64,000 nucleotides of DNA from NCBI GenBank assembly GCA_902806565.1, contig CADCXA010000031.1, positions 372,001 to 436,000 of the forward strand. The letters are read 5' to 3'. Numbering within the stretch: position 1 is the first letter of the stretch; each line of letters opens with the position of its first letter. The position numbers and the translations under genes were made by a program. Positions 55,003 to 64,000 of this stretch are shown here, in pieces. This stretch comes from Hypoxylon rubiginosum. Taxonomy: Eukaryota; Ascomycota; Sordariomycetes; Xylariales; Hypoxylaceae. Under the pieces are notes generated by a model that worked only from the letters and a program-made list of their open reading frames with translations, made no database searches and had not been told where the DNA came from.

Positions 55003-55656
55003 ATGGAAAGCTCGTGGACTTTCGTGGAGACTACGATCCCCCGCGTACCGCTACCGCCAAACTCAGAACGCGAGCCAATCCGAACCGAACGACTAGTGAT
55101 TCGGCCTATGCGAGAAGATGATCTGCTAGCTTACCACGAGCTGCGCTCACAACCGGAGGCCATGACCGGCACAATGCGAGGGAGGCCAGATCGCGACGTT
55201 GACGAATCCCGAGCAGCCCTGAGGGATTTCCTGTCACCTAATGACGAGAAAACGTTCCTGTTTGGTGTTTTCCTTGCGTCAACAGACGAGTTCATCGGCG
55301 AAGGCGGCGTCCACACGCTGGAGTCTTCGACTTGCGGCTGGCCGGAAATCGGATATAAATTTAGGAAGGAATTCTGGGGTCGGGGATACGCAACCGAGTT
55401 CCTCGGGGCTTTGCTCGAAGCTTGGTTGAGGTTGCCACGATCTAATACCAGAGCTCACGTCGCGTCCTCGTCTATTCCAAAAGGGGGCGACACTACAGAG
55501 CAGGTCACCGCTATTGCGGATGTACAGAATATCGGAAGCCGAAAGGTCTTAGAGAAACTTGGGTTTATCAGGTTCGTGGAATGGACGGAACCGGATACGC
55601 AGGAGCACAGGCTAGGTGAGCCGGTGACTTTAGTAGGATACCGGCATGTAGCATAA
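55003..55656 (+). CDS. GNAT-family N-acetyltransferase (RimJ-like)
   Basis: Single exon, 217 residues from the ATG at 55003 (the frame extends upstream only to a GTG). RimJ/L-like GNAT pattern: RTERLVIRPMREDDLLAYHELRSQPEAM at the start, FLFGVFLASTDEFIGEGGVHTLES in the middle, the acetyl-CoA segment EIGYKFRKEFWGRGYATEFLGALLEAWL, and IADVQNIGSRKVLEKLGFIRF at the end. The reaction is acetyl transfer to a primary amine of an unknown acceptor. An insertion (about residues 153-170) before IADVQN is longer than in bacterial homologues. Probably cytosolic. Confidence 0.85.
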   Translation: MESSWTFVETTIPRVPLPPNSEREPIRTERLVIRPMREDDLLAYHELRSQPEAMTGTMRGRPDRDVDESRAALRDFLSPNDEKTFLFGVFLASTDEFIGEGGVHTLESSTCGWPEIGYKFRKEFWGRGYATEFLGALLEAWLRLPRSNTRAHVASSSIPKGGDTTEQVTAIADVQNIGSRKVLEKLGFIRFVEWTEPDTQEHRLGEPVTLVGYRHVA

Positions 55657-56247
55657 AATCATAAAATCACAGAAATTGCACTGATAGCGAACATGTTCCT
55701 TATATGTCGAGCTCGTTGAAGGCCAAGACGAAAATGAATGCTTAAAAAATTGGCCGGAGGTATCGGATCTAGTGGAGATACATCCTACCCGGTCTAGGTT
55801 AGTGGCTGTAGAGCTAATCTATGAAATACACAGATGCACTGCATACGCTAGCCTTTATCAGGCAATGACCTCAATTGAAGGAAGCTTCAGGGTCGCGCTC
55901 GCGCAATGCTTTCACATTCTGACGTAGATTCAGAGCCCCTCCATCCCTTTACAATCTCCCTTTCATCTCCAACACCAACCAACACCAGTTAACGGGCGAC
56001 TCGTAATAAACACCACGCCCTCTTCTTCACCATACCATATTTATTGTATACACTGCTATACCACTTGGGTAGCTTGAGAAGTCATTTCCGTCGTTTCCGC
56101 CTCTGGGAATTTTATGTAAAAACATCCCCAATTTCCCAACTCCAACCACAAGCTTCGTCGCAGCCTCGAGCAACCTACAGGGCGACCCTCCTATGAACGT
56201 AGTGAACTCGTACGGGCCACGATGACCAGTCTTCCGTCCAGGCAACC
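55657..56247. promoter_or_regulatory. Promoter region of ATM1
   Basis: About 590 bases. Pyrimidine-rich CT tracts (about 55936-55990) precede the ATM1 ATG, as is common for fungal housekeeping genes. Confidence 0.35.
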
Positions 56248-58459
56248 ATGATCGTTAGAACCGTCTCTCGGGTAGGAGCTCCCTGCCCGACTTGCCTCGG
56301 TTTGAACAAACCTCAATTAAGCCCATGGCTCTCGCTGTCGCATAGCGGCACGCGAGTTTTCGCAACCTCCCAATCTTCCCTGCGAAGACCTCGGCTCGAT
56401 CCGATTTCAACTCTTCAAAATGGCGCGATTACTGCGAGGTTCGCTTCGAATACACCGAATGCGACGGGCACGAAGAAGCCTGCCACTACACAGAAGGATC
56501 CTCTTGCGGCGATCGATAAGAGTGCCCAGGAACAACGAAAGGCAGATTGGGCAATAATGAAAGAGATGGCTCATTATCTATGGCCAAAGGATAGTGTGAG
56601 CACTAAGGTGCGCGTATCATTGGCTCTCGCACTTCTAGTCGGGGCCAAGGTATTGAACGTGCAAGTACCCTTCTATTTTAAGAGCATTGTAGATGCTATG
56701 AATATTGATGTGGGGGCGACTGGCGGCACCGCCGCTATGGTAGCCGGAAGCATGATACTTGCGTACGGTGCCACGAGAATAGGGGCCACAGTCTTTCAAG
56801 AGCTACGAAACGCCGTATTTGCTTCGGTGGCCCAGAAGGCCATCCGGAGAGTTGCTTGCAATGTTTTCGACCACCTACTGCGTTTAGATCTAAACTTCCA
56901 TCTCACCAAACAGACCGGCGGACTGACAAGGGCCATCGACCGAGGTACCAAGGGCATCAGCTTCCTACTCACAAGTATGGTTTTCCACATCTTCCCGACC
57001 GCATTGGAGATAGGCATGGTATGCGGCATCCTTACTTGGCAATACGGTGCGAAATATGCCGCCATAACTGCCATTACTATGACGGCGTATACGGCATTTA
57101 CCATTTGGACTACCGCCTGGAGAACCAAATTCCGAAGACAGGCCAATGCCGCTGACAACAAGGCTTCAACGGTGGCGGTAGACTCGTTGATCAATTATGA
57201 GGCCGTCAAGTATTTCAACAACGAAAAGTTCGAGGTTGCTCGCTACGACAAGGCACTGCAAGATTACGAAAAGAGCTCTATTAAGGTTGCAACTTCGTTA
57301 TCTTTCCTTAACAGCGGCCAGAACATCATCTTCTCAAGTTCCCTAACGGCCATGATGTACCTCGCCGCGAACGGCGTTGCGAGCGGGACTTTGACAATTG
57401 GCGACTTGGTCATGGTCAACCAGCTGGTCTTCCAGCTTTCTGTCCCATTGAACTTCCTAGGCTCTGTATACCGAGAGCTGAGACAGTCACTTTTAGATAT
57501 GGAGACGCTTTTCAACTTGCAGAAGGTAAACGTCTCCATTAAGGAACTCCCAGACGCAAAGGTGCTCGCGCTCGCCAAGGGCGGCGAAATCAAGTTCGAG
57601 AAGGTCAGCTTCGGCTACAATAAGGAACGGCCTATTCTCCGGGACCTTACCATGACAATCCCGGCCGGTAAGAAGGTAGCCATCGTAGGTCCAAGCGGGT
57701 GTGGAAAGTCAACGCTGCTAAGGCTGCTCTTCCGATCTTATGACGTTGAGGACGGTCGCATTCTTATAGATGACCAAGACATCCGTCATGTGACGTTGGA
57801 GTCGCTGCGAAAGTCGATCGGTGTCGTCCCGCAAGACACCCCCCTATTCAACGATACCATCGAACATAACATCAGATACGGTGACTTGTCAGCCCCCGAA
57901 TCTCAAATCGTAGCCGCCGCGGAGCGTGCGCGCATTCACGACATAATCTCGAGCTGGCCCGCTGGGTACCATACCACAGTGGGCGAGAGAGGCATGATGA
58001 TCAGCGGCGGAGAGAAGCAGCGTCTTGCGGTTTCGAGACTGCTGCTCAAGGACCCGCCGCTGCTCTTTTTCGACGAGGCAACGAGCGCCCTGGACACGCA
58101 CACGGAGCAGGCGCTCATGCAGAACATCAACAGCATCCTCCGAGAGAAGGCGAGAACGAGCGTCTTCGTGGCTCACCGCCTGCGGACGATCTACGATGCC
58201 GATCTGATCATCGTGTTGAAGGAGGGCAGAGTTGCCGAGCAGGGGACGCATAAGGAGTTGATTGACCGCGGCGGTCTGTACTCGGAACTCTGGAGTGGTA
58301 AGTCTGCCTCTATTGGATGGTATGCCATTGCTTAGAACTTCTACTGACCTTCGAATTGTAGCCCAGGAGACGCTATTCAACTCTGATGGTGAGAAAGAAC
58401 TCGTCGTCGATGACGGCGCAGAAGATGAAAAACCCAACGCCGGCGATAAGAAACCTTGA
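56248..58459 (+). CDS. ATM1: Mitochondrial ABC half-transporter, iron-sulfur export (Atm1/ABCB7)
   Basis: Exons 56248-58297 and 58362-58459 encode 715 residues. The N-terminus (about 75 residues, Arg/Ser-rich, no acids) is a mitochondrial targeting sequence. The six-helix ABC membrane domain follows with the Atm1 signature [25 protein letters not shown] and [16 protein letters not shown]. The nucleotide domain has Walker [10 protein letters not shown] (about 480), signature SGGEKQR (about 584), Walker [13 protein letters not shown] (about 605) and the H-loop VAHRL. Atm1 exports a glutathione-linked sulfur or iron-sulfur precursor from the matrix for cytosolic Fe-S assembly. The gene is complete; the short last exon encodes an acidic tail. 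Confidence 0.95.
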
Positions 58460-59737
58460 TCGTGATGATAGGCTTGCGATATGGGCTGACGAGGCCAATC
58501 TGAATAGCGAATTGGCCGCTTTTTAGACCATCTCGTCTTAGGCTTGATGGCCTAGGGCTTCGACCCGGTGGGCTGATATTTGATCCTATCCGTGTATAGT
58601 AGGTAGGTAGGGCCTGCATGTTGGCATTGTACATAGACCAGATAAATGATCACTCACCACCTGTCAGCTAGTACAGGATACCGTACTAATTTGCGGTGCG
58701 TCGGTTCGATAATGGCAAGCCCGCCCAACTCTTCGTAAAGAAGGACGGGAAATCATTCTGCTTTAAGGCCATGACTCATTACTCTCCGTGATAGTTCAGC
58801 CAGCTACCAAGCCAAGATTTGCTGGCTCCTTGCTACATTATCCTAGCACTAATATGAAGCAGCGGTCAAACGCAAAGATAGTGTCGACGTCTCATTGTAT
58901 CCAATCCTTTTCAATAGGCTTTACTCGGGCGACGAAAAATAGGCAGGACAGACCAAGTTCCTGCATCGTCCATCATAACTCATTAACAATATGGGAATGC
59001 CGAATATACTGAAAGACTGAGATCCAAACTTGAACAAGGTCTTTCCACGGTCCCGTTCAGAGACGTATAGACTACCTCCGTTGTTTCTTGGTGTCGTAAT
59101 CGCGGAGCTTGGAAAGTATCCAAGTTGAAACTCGGCTTGTTGGAACTCGGTTAAGCTCATCCCGACGCCGCCGCAAAATCTTATTTTAGATTGTTGGCTT
59201 CGACGTCCTTACTATGGATAGCACGCATGCACAATGTGCACGGGGTTGCGTCGATGGCTACGGTGCCCTTTCCTTTAGACATATCCTCTCAGCTCTAGTA
59301 AACAGTAGAAATATGCTCCCAGACTCGCGAATCCTGGCTTCCAAATTGTCTACACACAATCAAATACTGATGGGTGTCTATCTCGGAGCGCTCCTTTATA
59401 TATCACGATGTTTATTATGCCAGCAGTCTTCGAATAGCACCGTGTAGCCACTCCCAAAGCATATACTGACTATGCTTCGCCTTGCTCCTGGGCGCCTGAG
59501 TTGCGTATATGCTCAAAGTTAAGCACGGCCGGCGCACGGCGGGAATATACGCATCTGAAAACGCCCAAGGAGGCACCAAGTATCATGTCATAACTCTCTG
59601 CAATATGCGTGTTCCATATCAGCCCATATTGTGATGTCCGCTCGGGTTTTGAATCTTTCCTTCTCGCATTCCCTCCTGCTCCCCCATTCCGTTCAAAACA
59701 CCAGATCGTCTGTTACACACCTCTTACAACGACCACG
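58460..59737. other. Intergenic, gene-free
   Basis: About 1.3 kb with short ORFs only. No repeat family is evident beyond a gtaggtaggtag tract at about 58600. Confidence 0.35.
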
Positions 59738-61796
59738 ATGGTTAGCTTGAAATTATCTGCGTGGCTGTGCATGGCCGCTTGCATCAGCATCGTCTCGCCA
59801 GTCCCAATACGACACGAGAAACGGCAGGCAGATGCCGTGCCGAGAGTCGAGCTTGGATACGAGACTCATCTGGGAACTTTCAATGTACGTAGTCCTCACT
59901 TCAGTCGTCCGTCATCGTTGTGAGCTGTAGAATGCTGCCGGACATGGCATGCAAGACGGCGCTACTATCAATATCCCAACATATAGCACCTCTCAAACGA
60001 AGCTACAGAATAACTGACATATAGAGGCAGAATGTTGGTAACTACTACATGTTTAACAACATCCCGTACGCAGAGCAGCCAGTCGCCGGGTTACGATTCG
60101 ACGAGCCGGTTGCGATCAGAGGCACAAACAACAGAACCAACAATGGCACCTCATACGACATCATCTGCCCGCAGGCGTTCCCGCAATGGGTAATCGACTC
60201 CCTGGCGGCGCAGAAGGGAGTGGACAGTGAAACCATGGCCACGGTGCTCCGCACCATACCCGGCCAGAACGAGGGCTGCCTCTATCTTGACGTATACGTC
60301 CCTCCGGAAGTCTTCCACCAAGGAGAATCCGCTAAAGGTAGAGTACCCGTTTCTTCAGAGAAGACGACTCATATCAATAGTCTACTAACAAACATTATAT
60401 GATAGTGCCGGTACTGGTATGGGTGCACGGGGGCGGCTTTACGTTCGGATCGAAAAACATGTACGGCGACCCGGCAGGCCTAATTTCCCGATCGCGGCAA
60501 TACGGTGAACCCGGCATAATTGTAGTATCGATCAACTACCGTCTGGGCCTGTTCGGGTGGCTTGGTGGTGATATTCTCGGCAACCTGGGGCTCTTGGACC
60601 AAAAGAAAGCCTTGGTGTGGGTGCAACAGCACATTGGTCGTTTCGGCGGCGACGCTACGCGCGTGACGCTCATGGGCGAGAGCGCAGGGGCAGCCGGGAT
60701 CGTACACCATATCACGGCGTTCAAGAGGGAGAAGGACGAGTACCCGCTTTTCCACGGGGCGATCCTGCTGTCGCCCGCCTGGCAGTTTAACCACGACGTG
60801 GTCGCGTCTTACGTGAAGACGGCGGCGACGGCGTCCGACGTGCTTGGCATCGACGTCAAGGATAGGGACGACCTATTCAAGGTCGCGTTCGAAAGCCTAA
60901 ATACGATCAACCAGGCCATCGTCGGCTCGGCGCCCATGGGAACATTCGGCTACGGACCCGCGCCCGACGGCGTGTACGTGCAGGATCATCCGCAGGTAGC
61001 GCTGCATTACGGCCATATGGACCCCCGTCTCAAGGTGAGTACCTACCTACCTACCTACCCGCGAGACCTCGTCTCTCTCTCCCCTCCAAGCAAGCAAGGT
61101 AGCAAACTTGCAAAGTTTCGCCCTTCCGAACAGAGTAAAACTAACTGACACCGCCATGCTCAGCTGCTCATAAGCCACACATCCAACGAATCAATCCCAT
61201 TCATCCCTCCCCCCTCGGCCCTCGCGACCGACGACGACGTGCGGGAGTACGTATCGCGGACCCTGCCGCAGGCCCCCGCCGCCGCGCTCGGCGAGCTGCT
61301 GACGAGCGACCGGCTGTACCCGGACGCGGCGCACGCGAGCCCGGACGCGGCGTACCCGTGGACCACGCCGTACGGGCGCGCGGCGCGCCTCGCGTCGGAC
61401 CTGAGCTTCGCGTGCACGACGCGGTACCTGGCGCGCGCGGCGGGCAACGGCTCGTACAACTACCTGTTCGCGTACCCGCCGGGGTGGCACGCGGGGGACG
61501 TGCCGTACGTGTTTTACAACGGCAACGACGACGATAACGACGACAACGACAACAACAACAACGGGTTCCCGGTGGTGGACGCGGCGCTGGCGCACGAGCT
61601 GCAGGACTACATCGTGGCGTTCGCGCGGACCGGGAACCCGAACGGGGCGTACACGACCGACGTCGAGTTCCCCGTGTACGGGGCCGAGGCGAGGATCCTG
61701 GAGCTGACGGAGGACGGGTTCCGGGAGGGGGTGGATGATTTGAAGGGGGATCGGTGCGATTGGATACAGAGTGCTTTGATAGACGGGCGTTTGTAG
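59738..61796 (+). CDS. Secreted type-B carboxylesterase/lipase (second copy)
   Basis: Exons 59738-59884, 60031-60337, 60406-61034 and 61164-61796; 571 residues. A signal peptide (AWLCMAACISIVSPVP) is followed by a KR processing site. Family text: YYMFNNIPYAEQPVAGLRFDEP, VWVHGGGFTFGSK, MGESAGAAG (nucleophile Ser), SHTSNESIPF (acid) and GWHAGDVPYVF (His). The first intron (146 bases) is longer than usual and might hide a tiny exon. The last exon is extremely GC-rich and holds a 15-residue Asp/Asn run (NDDDNDDNDNNNN) just after the catalytic His, made of GAC/AAC codons. It is clearly different from the 16.5-18.6 kb copy, so not a recent duplicate. Confidence 0.9.
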
Positions 61797-62133
61797 GGTG
61801 TGAGGTGTAATGGATGGTTTCTTTCGTAGTGAGTTGGTGGTTTCTCTTTTATCGAGTTTTTAGACTGGTTTGAATAGACGTTTCTTGTGTTAAAGATGCT
61901 TGTGATTTTCGGTTGTAAAGGGGTCATAGAAGGCTGGAGGACATCGACTGTTACACAATATGGTATTATCGCATAGCAAGAAACCCCCGTACTCTGTTAA
62001 ACGTGAAATCCTTTAAAAGCCGAAAGAGGGAGCCGGTGATCCTTCGGGTGACTCGGATTCATTCTTCTGACAAAACCATTGTACCACATCGTCACTTAAC
62101 AAATCATCATCAGCTAGAGGTGCCGGCGCCATC
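61797..62133. other. Intergenic, promoter of the reductase gene
   Basis: About 340 bases, AT-rich with T runs after the esterase stop. No other element seen. Confidence 0.3.
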
Positions 62134-63772
62134 ATGCACATCGTGGCGGGATGGGCGCTCGCCGCCATCTGGACCGTACTGGCGGTGCTTACGCTCTACT
62201 TATACCGAGTTAACCAGCTCCTAAGCGGGACGCCGGACGAGGTCCGAAAGCTAGCGGGCGAGCGCTGGACGCCGGCTCAGCTCAGGGAGACGTACAAGAG
62301 GCTACAAGATAAACCCGTCGACTATACCGACAAGCTTCCGCCGAAGCTAGACCGTCGGTACGTCGTGACGGGCGGCTCGGGTGAGTGCTTACTACCTACA
62401 AGACTCAGATTCCGTCGGTTGAAAGAAACTCGTGGTCTAAACTGAGACCGCCTCGGTCTTCCGCTATAGGCCTCGTGGGCGGCTTCATCGTCCTGCAGCT
62501 CCTAGCCCGGGGGCACCCGAGCGAGAGCATACGGATCGTCGACATCCGGAAGACGGAGCGAAACGACATGCGCGCGGGGCGGGCCGCCGAGGTGGATTTC
62601 GTGGAGACGGACATCGCGTCGGCCGACTCCGTAAACGCCGCCTTCGCGCGCCCGTGGCACCGGTCCGTCGCTCGCCTCCCCCTCACGGTATTTCACACGG
62701 CGGCGGTTATCCTGGCGTCCGAGCGGTCCGGCTTCCAGTACGCGTTCCCGGAAGCCGTGAACGTGGCGGGGACCAAGAACGTGCTGGCGGCGGCGCGCAG
62801 GGCCGGCGCAGACGTCTTCAGCTCTACGTCGTCCGGGTCGATCTCTATACGTCCCGTCATGCCATTTGTCGCGCCGTGGGCGAGCTCTCCGCGAAATTTT
62901 TGGCAGGTACTGGACGTAAAGGACTTCGACGCGCCTCTGAGAGAGCGCGAGGGGTATTTCGCCAATTATCCTGCCTCGAAGGCCATGGCGGAGAGGTTGG
63001 TCTGCGGTGCGAACGGCGAGAAGTTTCGCACGGGATGCATACGTCCTGCGAATGGCGTGTACGGTAATCCCACGGATAATACTGTCGGCGACCCTTTGTC
63101 TAGAGAGGTCCTGCCAACGTAAGTCCCCCGTTCTACGCTGTCGGTCTTATGTCTAGAATGTATCTGCATGTTTACGCAAGTTATCGAATTAGTTGGGTAC
63201 CTCATATCGTGCAGAACTTCGTCCACGGCGCAAACGTAGCTATCGCACATCTACATCACGAGGCCGTACTCGCTCTACCGTGGCCGGAGAGTTCCAGAAT
63301 CGCAGGCCGGCCATTCGTAGTCACAGATCCCAACCGGGCAATCACATACAATGATCTGTACACGGCGATCGGAACCCTCTCGGTCCATCCGTTCCGCACG
63401 ATTTCGGTGGCGCCGGTTATCATCCTCCTCTTAACGTACGCCATAGAGATCTACGCCGAGCTGCCTTACAAGTACCCGTATCTACGCAAGGTACTACCCG
63501 AGCTCAGGGGCGACATCAGACACCTCAAGCCGGGCATTTTCTCTATCTGCACACACCTAGTGGCATCTAACGAGGAGGTGAGCAAACCCGTCTCCCAGGG
63601 CGGGCTGGGGTATTCGGGTGTGCTTACCACGCTCGAGGGCATGGTGCTAGAAATTCTAGAGTGGAATCGAGAGCATGCGGACGATGCCAGTATGAGAAAG
63701 ACTTACACGACTTCGATCTCGCTGGCGGAGCAGATCCAGAAGCTGTGGGCAGTGGGAATTAGTTCTGTCTGA
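62134..63772 (+). CDS. 3-beta-HSD/epimerase-family reductase, membrane-anchored
   Basis: Exons 62134-62380, 62470-63118 and 63193-63772; 491 residues. An N-terminal anchor (WALAAIWTVLAVLTLYLY) leads into the NAD(P) motif YVVTGGSGLVGGFIVLQLL, split by intron 1. The core continues with FHTAAVILASERSGF, NVAGTKNVLAAARRAGADVFSSTSSGSI and the catalytic Tyr-x3-Lys in NYPASKAMAERLV (about 248), then RPANGVYG. The C-terminal part has another hydrophobic stretch (ISVAPVIILLLTYAIEIYAELP). This is the extended SDR layout of sterol C4-decarboxylase (Erg26-like) and related fungal enzymes; a sterol, terpenoid or other isoprenoid substrate at the ER is likely but not shown. Very GC-rich in exon 2. Confidence 0.85.
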
Positions 63773-64000
63773 GCCAGTTCTGTCTCTAGCTGACAACAGT
63801 GCATATAGTGCATACGTTGCCCGGTTTGAGCCTAGTAATGCAAATGCTAGAGACATCAGGCATATCAGCAGATGTTCACTGACTGCATATTGATATCCTG
63901 ATATCCTTCCAATCATAAGGACACAAGATGACTTGATAATGCCATGTGAAATAAGAACGACTGATAGGTAATGCTAGCTTATTATATATCATCTGTGCGG

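Noticed and set aside
1..64000. CRISPR arrays, bacterial operons, phage or integron structures
   Set aside because: No regular spacer-repeat array or bacterial gene organisation; introns and gene families are those of an ascomycete nucleus.

Overview
The window looks like nuclear DNA of a filamentous ascomycete (Pezizomycotina; a Sordariomycete such as a Xylariales member would fit, but this is inferred only from gene style). Reasons: most genes carry short introns (about 45-160 bases, mostly GTAAGT/GTACGT/GTATGT donors and CTAAT/CTGAC-like branch sites), genes are monocistronic on both strands, and the families are fungal: a HET-domain protein, Zn2Cys6 regulators, 2EXR and EthD proteins, type-B carboxylesterases, GMC and BBE flavoenzymes, and a mitochondrial ABC transporter of the ATM1 type. 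All gene models were spliced by eye from reading frame, splice motif and family alignment.

Layout. 1-11 kb: an edge-truncated quinone/MDR oxidoreductase, a secreted GMC oxidoreductase, a 3'-5' exonuclease-fold protein, an EthD-domain protein, the Golgi tether subunit COG3 and an alpha/beta hydrolase. 11-21 kb: a tRNA-Phe-like relic, an unknown ORF, a J-domain-like membrane protein without HPD, a methyltransferase with two frame breaks, a secreted PAF-acetylhydrolase-like esterase, a type-B carboxylesterase, and two decayed genes (Zn2Cys6 and 2EXR).

21-36 kb holds a run of nitrogen-metabolism-type genes: a class I glutamine amidotransferase-like protein, an FAD amine oxidase that resembles bacterial N-methyltryptophan/sarcosine oxidase, an UNC93-like membrane protein, a Zn2Cys6 regulator, an amidase and a copper amine oxidase. 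Together they could hydrolyse amides and oxidise amines to aldehydes with release of ammonia and peroxide. A short terminal-inverted-repeat element and a Pol III/tRNA-derived element lie between them.

36-45.6 kb: a hypothetical membrane protein, a C2H2 protein, a Cys-rich protein, a dead BBE-type FAD oxidase, then about 5 kb almost without genes but rich in ACCTAGGT-type palindromes. 45.6-50.4 kb: an intact arginyl-tRNA-synthetase paralogue whose HIGH and KMSK-equivalent motifs are eroded, followed by a small divergent kinase. 50.9-64 kb: a small membrane protein, a HET protein, a GNAT acetyltransferase, ATM1, a second type-B carboxylesterase and a 3-beta-HSD/epimerase-like membrane reductase.

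The strongest candidates for something new are the degenerate ArgRS paralogue, the amine/amide gene group with its bacterial-looking oxidase, and the two small unclassified elements at 24.3 and 32.7 kb.
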